Positions 1-6,704 of a DNA stretch of 64,000 bases are shown one piece after another. How positions within the stretch are numbered: position 1 is the stretch's first letter; each line of letters opens with the position of its first letter. Source of the DNA: JAJDNH01 sp964552395 (GTDB lineage Bacteria > Acidobacteriota > Thermoanaerobaculia > Thermoanaerobaculales > Sulfomarinibacteraceae); contig CAZKGM010000003.1 in assembly GCA_964552395.1 (NCBI GenBank), forward strand, positions 153,080 to 217,079, read 5' to 3'. The position numbers and the translations under genes were made by a program. The notes below the pieces were generated by a model. It saw only the letters and a program-made list of their open reading frames with translations, ran no database searches and was not told where the DNA came from.

Positions 1-188
1 CTATCGCGAAAGCGCGCCGCAGTGGCCCACTCTTCGCCGAGCTCGTGCGCGGCCACCTTGCCGCCCGGACCGGTCATGACAAGGTGCAACGTGTCGACGG
101 CGCCGTCCACCAGCGCCCTCACTGCAAGATGTCGCGCCAGTGCGGTACCGGACGCGCCGGAGACCACGAGCGCCAGCTCAGCGCCCAC
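1..188 (-). CDS. UbiX/Pad1-like flavin prenyltransferase, N-terminal part (cut by window edge)
   Basis: The frame runs off the left edge, so only about the first 62 residues are seen. They contain SGASGTALARHL followed by the strand HLVMTGPG, the opening pattern of the UbiX/Pad1 flavoprotein family, which makes prenyl-FMN, the cofactor of UbiD decarboxylases (family knowledge). The GTG at 186-188 is taken as start because GGGAGGGA lies just upstream and family members begin a few residues before this motif; an in-frame GTG at 204-206 is also possible. A TGA at 249-251 closes the frame upstream. Other HFCD flavoproteins share the fold, so the family call is safer than the exact enzyme. Confidence 0.6.
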   Translation of the reverse strand, partial: MGAELALVVSGASGTALARHLAVRALVDGAVDTLHLVMTGPGGKVAAHELGEEWATAARFRD

Positions 189-525
189 CGGTCCCTCCCG
201 CGTCACGGCGCCCGCCGGGCGCCACAGCCGAGGCTCGTAGTCCGACCATCACCGCGGGAGTATACCCAAGTTCTCGTCGGCGGACCCGCGCGACCCTCCG
301 GAGATTCCTGTCGGATTGAGGGTTTGACGCTGTTGCAGCCTCCTCGACGGTAGCGAGCCGACGCCGTGAAGCGCTCGTGACACTGACAGAAAACCTTGAC
401 ACCCCGGGGATCGGGGATGCTCCCCCAAGACTGACAGGGGCTTCTTACACCCTGTGGCCTGACGAGCCTTCCCAGAGAAGACCGTAACATATTGCAATTC
501 ATAGACTTATTACTTGATCAAGAAC

Positions 526-542
526 CTGGCACGAGGCGTGCG
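526..542 (+). promoter_or_regulatory. Sigma-54 (-24/-12) promoter upstream of the ComEA-like gene
   Basis: CTGGCACG followed by four bases and GTGC matches the RpoN consensus TGGCACG-N4-TTGC except for one base in the -12 box, with the required ten bases between the GG and the GC. Transcription would start near 553, leaving a leader of about 98 bases before the ATG at 651. Type IV pilus and competence genes are often RpoN-dependent (established knowledge), which fits the two genes downstream. Apart from this site and a small GGGGA/TCCCC hairpin at 413-425, I see nothing else in the 462-base gap 189-650. Confidence 0.6.
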
Positions 543-650
543 ATGTCCGTGGCGTCAGCGAAAGGAGGCCCCGACATGCGCGGACCGTAAACCCAGGAAC
601 CTCGGCCCAATCGACCCCGAAACAACAACAAGACAGCAAGGAGATACAAC

Positions 651-998
651 ATGATCCGCCACGTTCTGACCGTCTTTGTCCTCGTCCTGGCGATTGCCGC
701 TGCTGCCGCTGCCGGCGGTGCCGCGACTCACGCCAAAGGGGTGGTGAACGTGAATACCGCCACCGCCGACCAGCTGCAGCTCCTGCCACGAGTAGGTCCC
801 GCTCTGGCCAAGAGGATCGTCGACTTTCGCAAGGCCAACGGGCCATTCAAGTCCGCCGACGAGCTGGTCGCGGTCCGGGGCATCGGCGAGCGGTCGCTCG
901 CCTCCCTCGCTCCGTATCTCGCCGTAACCGGCGAGACCACGCTCTCCGAGAAGATCCGTCTGCCGCGTCGGTCCGCCGGCGCGGATTCTGCCCACTGA
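651..998 (+). CDS. ComEA-like secreted helix-hairpin-helix DNA-binding protein
   Basis: A 115-residue protein with a signal peptide or membrane anchor at residues 1-28 (hydrophobic VFVLVLAIAAAAAAG) and then one helix-hairpin-helix domain. VNVNTATADQLQLLPRVG and VRGIGERSLASLAPYL are the two hairpins of the ComEA/competence family, which binds DNA non-specifically on the outer side of the inner membrane during uptake. AAGGAG lies eight bases before the ATG. It is followed by a terminator and then a GspH/FimT-like gene, so a role in DNA uptake or a pilus-like machine is likely. Many small HhH proteins of unknown role look the same, so the exact function is inferred. Confidence 0.75.
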   Translation: MIRHVLTVFVLVLAIAAAAAAGGAATHAKGVVNVNTATADQLQLLPRVGPALAKRIVDFRKANGPFKSADELVAVRGIGERSLASLAPYLAVTGETTLSEKIRLPRRSAGADSAH

Positions 999-1027
999 CA
1001 CGAAACGACAAGCAGCGTGGATGGGAT

Positions 1028-1051
1028 GCGGCCCTTCGGGGCCGCGTTTTT
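1028..1051 (+). terminator. Rho-independent terminator with UUCG tetraloop
   Basis: GCGGCCC (1028-1034), loop TTCG, GGGCCGC (1039-1045), then G and TTTTT. A perfect 7-bp GC stem closed by the very stable UUCG loop and followed by a T-run. It separates the ComEA-like gene from the next gene, whose GGAGG sits right after it, so the two genes may be expressed at different levels. Confidence 0.85.
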
Positions 1052-1062
1052 CGGAGGACCCC

Positions 1063-1677
1063 ATGAGTATCATGACCTGCCACAGCGAAGGCGGCTCCTC
1101 GCTCGCCGAGCTCCTGATCGTCCTGTCCCTGGTCGCCATCGTCACAGCCATCGCGATTCCGGACCTCACCGCACTCGCGCGCCGTGCCGCCCTGATGCGC
1201 ACGTCGCAGCAGCTCGTCGGCCTGGTAACCCGCGGCCGCGCGCAGGCTGTTCTGCACGGTCGCGCGAGCGCCCTCGTGTTCGAGCGCCCAGACGGCGGCC
1301 GCTGGCGCTGTTACCTTGCCGAGGACGGTGACGGCGACGGCGTCAACCATGCGGACATCCGCGCCGGACGGGATCGCATCACCGGTGAGGTGCTTCGACT
1401 CGCCGCCGACGGCGCGGGCCCTGGAATCCTGCGCGGCGTCCGGATCCCCGATCCTAGCGGCCACGGCTGGCTGCGTGGCAACCTGGACGACCCGATTCGC
1501 GCCGGTCGCGGCGACATCGTCACCTTCAAGCCGGCCGGCACGGCCACCCCGTCCTCGATCTACCTCAGCGACGGTGTCCGCGAGATGCGCGTCCTACGCG
1601 TCTTCGGCCCAACCGCCAGGGTGCGGACGCTGGTCTGGCGCAGCGGCTGGCCGCGCTGGCGGAAAACCGGGTTGTAG
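1063..1677 (+). CDS. GspH/FimT-like pseudopilin
   Basis: A 204-residue protein with a short leader ending GG, then SSLAELLIVLSLVAIVTAIAI: a class III prepilin signal with glutamate at +5 and a hydrophobic helix of about 20 residues. A prepilin peptidase would cut after Gly11; the mature protein would start with Ser rather than the usual Phe or Met. The rest resembles GspH/FimT minor pseudopilins (an SQQLVGLVTRGRAQAVLHG-type helix, then beta-rich sequence). Such proteins sit at the tip of type II secretion or type IV pili. The ATG at 1063 is chosen because GGAGG is six bases upstream; an in-frame ATG at 1021 lies before the terminator hairpin and is unlikely. Confidence 0.78.
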   Translation: MSIMTCHSEGGSSLAELLIVLSLVAIVTAIAIPDLTALARRAALMRTSQQLVGLVTRGRAQAVLHGRASALVFERPDGGRWRCYLAEDGDGDGVNHADIRAGRDRITGEVLRLAADGAGPGILRGVRIPDPSGHGWLRGNLDDPIRAGRGDIVTFKPAGTATPSSIYLSDGVREMRVLRVFGPTARVRTLVWRSGWPRWRKTGL

Positions 1678-1680
1678 GGA

Positions 1681-1830
1681 CCCCCGCCCACCCAGGAGGT
1701 GAGAAGGTGAGAAAGTGAGGAGGTCCCACCCACCCGGTGAGCAAGTGATTAAGTCATTAAGTAGGTTCCCCCACCCACCCGGACACGAAGAGAAAGGAAA
1801 GAGGATAGAAGAAAGTGCCCCGTCCACCCG
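1681..1830 (+). repeat. Octanucleotide tandem array with C-rich spacers (array 1)
   Basis: Two runs of a degenerate 8-base unit of the form RRGTGAKD: 1693-1723 (aggtgaga, aggtgaga, aagtgagg) and 1736-1766 (aagtgatt, aagtcatt). They are separated and flanked by blocks of the form CCCACCCACCCGG (near 1681, 1724, 1768 and 1818). On the minus strand these blocks are GGGTGGGTGGG. The array begins 15 bases after the pseudopilin stop codon in a convergent spacer. Related arrays occur at 45222-45352 and 55512-55573. Not a CRISPR: the unit is too short and there are no spacers. Confidence 0.75.
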
Positions 1831-1922
1831 GAGCAAGCACCTGTAGCGCGCTCCAAAGTATGTGACGTTGAAACGGGCGTACTGTCCTTGATGTTCCTCT
1901 AAAGGGCGTTCACGAACTACAA

Positions 1923-2024
1923 GCGCCGGCGGTCGCCACGAGGCTGCTCATCCCCACTTACTGCCTCGCGACCGCCGGAGACGCGAGACGGGGGTTCGCC
2001 TCACGAACGCACGGCCGCCGGAGC
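1923..2024. repeat. Structured dispersed element, copy 1
   Basis: CCGGCGGTCGC (1926-1936) pairs with GCGACCGCCGG (1968-1978) across a 31-base loop. A second hairpin GTTCG/CGAAC (1994-1998 with 2004-2008) follows, then GGCCGCCGGAG (2013-2023). A second copy lies at 55857-55956 with the same arms, the same 31-base loop length and about 21 of 31 loop bases identical, but a different second hairpin. It lies in the 361-base convergent spacer 1678-2038. The strand of any transcript is unknown. Confidence 0.7.
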
Positions 2025-2038
2025 TCCAGAAGAACCCC

Positions 2039-2998
2039 CTACCCCGCCGCAGCCCTGACGGCGCCGGCGAGGTACTCGCGCGGCGCGGCCTCGACCCGTC
2101 CCATGAGGACGGAACCGATGACCGACGCCTCGGCACCGACGACGGCGCCCTCGGCGACAATCGAATCGATCACGCGGGCACCTTCCTCGATGTGCGCGCC
2201 GCGCCCCGCCACTGAGCGCACGAGCTTTGCGGCGGGCGAGACGGTCGCCTCGGGGTGGCGCCAGCTCCCCTCTCCCAGCTGCCGCACGGCCTCGGCGCGG
2301 TACGCCTCCGGCGTCCCAACCTCCCGCCAGTAACCGGAAACGACTGCGCCCCCGAGACGCCCAGCCCCCAAGGCCGGCGCCCACAGAAGATCGGCGATCT
2401 CGCCGGGCCCGGCCGGCAGCGCCACCAACGCCTCCCGACTCACCACCATCACTCCGGTATAGAGCAGAGGCACCTCGCCCGCTGCAGGCTTCCCCGGCTC
2501 GATGATCCGCTCCACGCGCCCCGTACCGTCGAGTAGCACCCGGCTCCACGCGGTGGGATCGAGGTGTGGCAGGAGGGCCAGCGTGACCAGATCATCGCTG
2601 TTGCGGTGGCGCGCAAGGACAGGGTCGAGGTCGAGGCGAAAGACGACGTCTCCATTGAGGACCAACAACGGACCGTCGCCGTCGAGCAAGGCACAATCGC
2701 GGGCGAGGGCGAGCCCTCCCACACCCCCCATCAGCTCGGGCTCGCGGGAGACTGAGACCCTTCTTACGCGGTGGGCCTCTTCCGCCACCGCCTCCTCGAG
2801 ACGCGCCGCCAGATGCCAGGCGTTGATCACGACCGTGTCGGCGCCGGCCACCGCCGCCTGCTCCATCGCCCAGCCGACGAGCCGGCGTCCGAGCAGCGGC
2901 AGGGCCGGCTTCGGCAGCACGTTGCTGAGGGGGGCCATCCGCCGGCCGCGCCCCGCGGCCAGCACCATCGCAACCGCCGACCCACCTTCTTCGCTCAT
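2039..2998 (-). CDS. NDP-sugar pyrophosphorylase-like nucleotidyltransferase
   Basis: A 319-residue nucleotidyltransferase. The N-terminal signature LAAGRGRRMAPLS...LPKPALPLLG binds the nucleotide and LLVLNGDVVF supplies the metal-binding Asp. The C-terminal 70 residues form a short left-handed beta-helix-like tail (HPEATVSPAAKL, GAHIEEGARVIDSIVAEGAVV). This layout is that of mannose-1-phosphate guanylyl- or glucose-1-phosphate thymidylyltransferases, which activate sugars for glycans. The ATG at 2998 is chosen because it overlaps the stop of the CYTH gene (ATGA) and starts right before the domain; a longer frame to 3061 overlaps that gene without need. It is the last gene of the korA-korB-CYTH operon. 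Confidence 0.8.
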   Translation of the reverse strand: MSEEGGSAVAMVLAAGRGRRMAPLSNVLPKPALPLLGRRLVGWAMEQAAVAGADTVVINAWHLAARLEEAVAEEAHRVRRVSVSREPELMGGVGGLALARDCALLDGDGPLLVLNGDVVFRLDLDPVLARHRNSDDLVTLALLPHLDPTAWSRVLLDGTGRVERIIEPGKPAAGEVPLLYTGVMVVSREALVALPAGPGEIADLLWAPALGAGRLGGAVVSGYWREVGTPEAYRAEAVRQLGEGSWRHPEATVSPAAKLVRSVAGRGAHIEEGARVIDSIVAEGAVVGAEASVIGSVLMGRVEAAPREYLAGAVRAAAG

Positions 2999-3579
2999 GC
3001 TCCGAACACCATGTGGATCGGCAACTCGAGCTCCGGATGCTCCTCCCGGTATGAGTTCCACAGAGCGACGTACGAGTCAGGAACCGCGCGCCGCGGGTCG
3101 AGATCCAGCCGGCGCGCCGCCACATCGAGGTGCTCGAGTCGTCCCTCGATCTCGACGAAATCGCCCATCGGCGTGTGGTCGAGCGCCACGTCGACCTCAC
3201 CGAGCCGCCAGCTCTCACGCTCCTTCTCGTAGCGGACGACGGGACGGAAGCCGAGGCGCTCGAGGATTGCCACCACCGTCTTGCCGTCCTCAACCTGAGT
3301 CTCCAGCTCCTCGCGCTCCTTGACTGCCCCGCGGTATACAGGCGGTCCCTTGAGTGTCAGCACCCAGCCGCGGTCGACCCGGCGTAGCCGCAACGCGAGC
3401 CGGGAGGTCGCCAGCTCGCCGGCGGCGTTGTCGAACAGTAGGTTGGTCTCGAGGTGTGCCGGGGTCGTGAGCTCTCCGCCGGCCGCCTCCAGCCGCGCCC
3501 GGACCGGCCCGAGATCGGTGACCGGGATCTTCAGCTCCTGCTCGATCGGGGGACGGCTGGCCGCCTTCCCGGAGCCCAT
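2995..3579 (-). CDS. CYTH domain protein (CyaB/thiamine-triphosphatase-like)
   Basis: A 194-residue single-domain protein beginning with the CYTH hallmark ExExK (EQELK near residue 14), followed by alternating charged strands (LALRLRRVDRGWVLTLKGP, EREELETQV, YEKERESWRLGEVDVALDH, GDFVEIEG). Triphosphate tunnel metalloenzymes of this class act on triphosphates such as ThTP or tripolyphosphate, or as class IV adenylyl cyclases; the sequence alone does not tell which. The ATG overlaps the korB stop (ATGA) and its own stop overlaps the next start, so translation is coupled through all three genes. Confidence 0.82.
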   Translation of the reverse strand: MGSGKAASRPPIEQELKIPVTDLGPVRARLEAAGGELTTPAHLETNLLFDNAAGELATSRLALRLRRVDRGWVLTLKGPPVYRGAVKEREELETQVEDGKTVVAILERLGFRPVVRYEKERESWRLGEVDVALDHTPMGDFVEIEGRLEHLDVAARRLDLDPRRAVPDSYVALWNSYREEHPELELPIHMVFGA

Positions 3580-4625
3580 CAACCCTCCATCAGGCTCGCG
3601 TTGACCGCGTCGAGCGCCGCACGCGACGGACGTAGCTTGTCAACGGGAAAGTCCACGAGTGGGGTCTCTCCGAGATCGAGGATCTGCAGGAAGTCCGGCT
3701 TCTTCTCATCAACGTACAGGATTCCGGTCAGGATCTCGGATCGCACCGCCGCCTCCTTGAGGTGGTGCCAGGCACCGTGCCGGTCGCGCGGGTCATAGTC
3801 CTCCTCGACGGGCCGGAAACGCACGACCGAGCCGTCGTACATCTGCACCTCCCGTACCTGGCCCGGCTCCTGCTCCACCATCGGGTGATCGAAGAACGGC
3901 ACGAACTCGATCTGGTGAACCGGTGCTTCATGGTCCTTGGCGTAGTCGTACGACTTCGTCGATCCGGGGTGGTTATTGAAGGTCACGCACGGCGAGATGA
4001 CATCGATCAAGGCCGTGCCCCGGTGCGCGATCGCCGCCTCCAGGATCCCGACCAGTTGCTTGACATCGCCGGCGAACGAACGAGCGACAAACGATGCCCC
4101 GAGCTCGATGGCGAGCCCGCACAGGTCGACCGGAGGCAGCTCGTTGACGACCCCGGTCTTCAGCTTGGAGCCGAGATCGGCTGTGGCCGAGAACTGGCCC
4201 TTGGTGAGCCCGTAGACCCCGTTGTTCTCGACGATGTAGATCATCGGTACGTTGCGCCGCAGCAGATGCACGAACTGACCCATGCCGATGGATGCAGTGT
4301 CGCCGTCGCCGGAGACCCCGATGACCTGCAGCCGGCCGTTGGCGATCGCGGCCCCAGTTGCCATCGCCGGCATCCTTCCGTGAACGCCGTTGAAGCCGTG
4401 AGCGCGATCCAGGAAGTAGGTCGGTGTCTTCGATGAGCAGCCGATGCCCGACAGCTTGGCCACCTTCTCCGGCTCCACCGCCATCTCGTGGAACGCGCGG
4501 ATGATCGCGTTGGTGATGACGTCGTGACCGCAACCGCCGCACAGAGTCGACTTGCCGCCCTTGTAGTCGGCGATCGTGAGCCCGATGCGATTCTCCTGTG
4601 GCTTCTTCTCCGCCCCGGTCGCCAT
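3579..4625 (-). CDS. korB: 2-oxoacid:ferredoxin oxidoreductase, beta subunit (KorB-like)
   Basis: A 348-residue thiamine-diphosphate subunit. STLCGGCGHDVI holds cysteines near the N terminus, GIGCSSKTPTYFLD is the family motif, and GVSGDGDTASIGMGQF with ENNGVYGLTKGQ is the ThDP/Mg2+ site. With KorA it interconverts a 2-oxoacid (most likely 2-oxoglutarate) plus CoA and the acyl-CoA, CO2 and reduced ferredoxin. The ATG at 4623-4625 is one base after the korA stop. Two-subunit Kor enzymes serve both oxidative and reductive TCA cycles; the citrate lyase genes at 42-45 kb keep the reductive option open. Substrate is inferred; pyruvate- or branched-chain-type enzymes look similar. Confidence 0.88.
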   Translation of the reverse strand: MATGAEKKPQENRIGLTIADYKGGKSTLCGGCGHDVITNAIIRAFHEMAVEPEKVAKLSGIGCSSKTPTYFLDRAHGFNGVHGRMPAMATGAAIANGRLQVIGVSGDGDTASIGMGQFVHLLRRNVPMIYIVENNGVYGLTKGQFSATADLGSKLKTGVVNELPPVDLCGLAIELGASFVARSFAGDVKQLVGILEAAIAHRGTALIDVISPCVTFNNHPGSTKSYDYAKDHEAPVHQIEFVPFFDHPMVEQEPGQVREVQMYDGSVVRFRPVEEDYDPRDRHGAWHHLKEAAVRSEILTGILYVDEKKPDFLQILDLGETPLVDFPVDKLRPSRAALDAVNASLMEG

Positions 4626-4626
4626 C

Positions 4627-6441
4627 TCAGACCTCCCTCTCCTGCTCGCGGATGCTCTCCAGGACCACCTCCACCGGCAGCGGCAGACCTCCGCAGTAGC
4701 CGATTGAACGAACCCGCGCCGCGTGCTCCGGCACCGCGACGGTGAGCAGCTGGGCCAGCTGTCCGTCGCGGTTCTGCTCGACCACGTACACACGCTCGTG
4801 ACGTGCAACGAAGTCAAGCACCCGTTGGTCGAACGGCCACGAACGGATTCGCAGGTACGACGCCGCCAGTCCCTCCCGACCGAGGATGTCGCGCGCCTCC
4901 GCTGTCGCCCAGTGGCTCGTCCCGTAGGCGACAATGCCGACCTTTGCGCCACCGCCCTCGTCGACGGTTGGGCTCGGCAGCAGGCCGACGTTGTCGAGGA
5001 GCTTGCGGCGAAGGCGCTCGAGGAGCTTGATGTTGTTGCCGGCGTCCTCGGAGTAGCGGGCGTTCTCGTCATGTCCGGAGCCGCGAATGAACACCGCCGC
5101 CCGGGGATCGGGAGTGCCGGGAAGGGTCCGGTACGGAATGCCGTCGCCGTCGACGTCCCGGTAGCGGCCCCACTCGGTGAGTCTCTCGATCTCTTCGACG
5201 CTCAGCACCTTGCCCTGATCGATGGGCGCCTCGGGATAGGCGAGCGGCTCAGCGATCCACCAGTTCATACCGAGGTCGAGGTCGGCGGCGACGAAGATGA
5301 TGGTCTGCAGCCTGGCAGCGATATCGAACGCCTCGACCATCATTGAGAAGTACTCGTCGGGCCCGGCGGGAAACAGCACGGGATGCATGGTGTCACCGTG
5401 TGAGAGCAGGGCGAGCGACAGCACGTCCCCCTGCGAGGTGCGAGTGGGCAGCCCGGTGGACGGACCCATACGCTGCACGTCGACCACCACCGCCGGCGTT
5501 TCCGTGAAGTGGGCAAGCCCGGCAAACTCGGCCATCAGGGAGATCCCCGGTCCGGACGTCGCGGTCATTGCGCGCGCGCCGGCCCAGCCGGCGCCGATCA
5601 CCATGCCGAGAGCCGCAAGCTCGTCCTCGGCCTGGACCACCGCGTACGAGGCCTTACCGGTGTCCGGGTTGAGGCGGAGCTGCCCGAGCTGCTCGATGAG
5701 CGCCTCCGCCAGCGACGAGGAGGGCGTAATGGGGTACCACGCCGCAACCTGCACACCGCCGAAGACTGCGCCATACGCGCCCGCACGGTTGCCCTCGATC
5801 AGTATCTTGCCTTTGGTGGCCGTGCCGCGCTCGACCCGGAAGACGTTCTGCGACGGCAGGTTCTCGGCCGCCCACGCGGACGCCGCGCGAACCGTCGCCA
5901 GGTTGAGGTCGACCGCCTTGGGCTTGTTCTCGAACTGGGCACCGATCGCCGCTTCGACCTCGTTCATGTCGAGGCCGAGCTGCTGAGCCAGCACCCCCAC
6001 ATATGCCATGTTGGCCACGAGCTTGCGCAGGCGCGCCTCAGGGCACGCGTCGCGGACGATCGCAGTGAATGGCACCCGGTGCACGGTGATGCCTTCGCGC
6101 TGCGGGGTCTCGAACTTGTCGTCCACGTAGACGATCCCGCCCTCGGCCACCGCTTCCAGATCCTCGGTCACGGTATCGCGGTTGAAGGCCACCACCACCT
6201 CGTGATCGCGTCGCGAACCGATCCAACCGTCACCGCTGACGCGGATCGTGAACCAGGTCGGCAGACCGGCGATGTTCGAGGGAAACAGGTTCTTCCCCGA
6301 GGCCATGATCCCCATCCGGAACAGCGTCCGTAGTAACACCAGGTTCGCGCTCTGGCTGCCCGTCCCGTTGACCGTCGCCACCTGAACCGAAAAGTCATTG
6401 ACCCGCGGTCCGCTCCCGGCCGCCGATCCTTCTTCTTCCAT
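4627..6441 (-). CDS. korA: 2-oxoacid:ferredoxin oxidoreductase, alpha subunit (gamma-alpha fusion, KorA-like)
   Basis: A 604-residue fusion. Residues about 15-205 are the gamma domain (VNGTGSQSANLVLLRTLFRM, then FPSNIAGLPTWF). From about 218 the pyrimidine-binding alpha domain follows, with AWYPITPSSSLAEALIEQ and TATSGPGISLMAEF, ending in a domain II region. This gamma-alpha order is typical of two-subunit KorAB enzymes. GAAGAGGAG just before the ATG is the ribosome site. It is the first gene of the operon korA-korB-CYTH-nucleotidyltransferase and diverges from selB; a CACGG/CCGTG hairpin near 6470-6488 lies in its leader. No clear promoter was found. Confidence 0.88.
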   Translation of the reverse strand: MEEEGSAAGSGPRVNDFSVQVATVNGTGSQSANLVLLRTLFRMGIMASGKNLFPSNIAGLPTWFTIRVSGDGWIGSRRDHEVVVAFNRDTVTEDLEAVAEGGIVYVDDKFETPQREGITVHRVPFTAIVRDACPEARLRKLVANMAYVGVLAQQLGLDMNEVEAAIGAQFENKPKAVDLNLATVRAASAWAAENLPSQNVFRVERGTATKGKILIEGNRAGAYGAVFGGVQVAAWYPITPSSSLAEALIEQLGQLRLNPDTGKASYAVVQAEDELAALGMVIGAGWAGARAMTATSGPGISLMAEFAGLAHFTETPAVVVDVQRMGPSTGLPTRTSQGDVLSLALLSHGDTMHPVLFPAGPDEYFSMMVEAFDIAARLQTIIFVAADLDLGMNWWIAEPLAYPEAPIDQGKVLSVEEIERLTEWGRYRDVDGDGIPYRTLPGTPDPRAAVFIRGSGHDENARYSEDAGNNIKLLERLRRKLLDNVGLLPSPTVDEGGGAKVGIVAYGTSHWATAEARDILGREGLAASYLRIRSWPFDQRVLDFVARHERVYVVEQNRDGQLAQLLTVAVPEHAARVRSIGYCGGLPLPVEVVLESIREQEREV

Positions 6442-6692
6442 CTCCTCTTCCCCCTTCGTCTCTACGTACCACGGAGAGAGAGACCGTGTATCGCTCTACT
6501 GCCGGCCCCGTCATCAAGCTCTGCCCATCTCAGACGCCGCTCCGCCACTGGTTCTTCCGGCACGCAGTATCCCGCAACGCCCCGGCGGAGACAAGGGAAC
6601 CAGTAGCGCCAGACCTCTCACCAGCACCTCGCGTGCCTCCCTTCATGCGCCGGAAAAACACGCGGGCCAGCGATTCGCGCAGCGGATTGCTC

Positions 6693-6698
6693 TACCAT
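6693..6698 (+). promoter_or_regulatory. -10-like hexamer placed for a leaderless selB mRNA
   Basis: TACCAT ends exactly six bases before the selB ATG at 6705, and no Shine-Dalgarno sequence is present. The same spacing is seen before four other genes in the window. The -35 region is weak, so this site is suggested mainly by the recurring spacing. The rest of the 263-base divergent spacer 6442-6704 shows nothing recognisable. Confidence 0.35.
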
Positions 6699-6704
6699 GC
6701 CTCC

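Noticed and set aside
1681..1830. CRISPR array
   Set aside because: Units are only eight bases and continuous, without unique spacers, and no cas genes are present.
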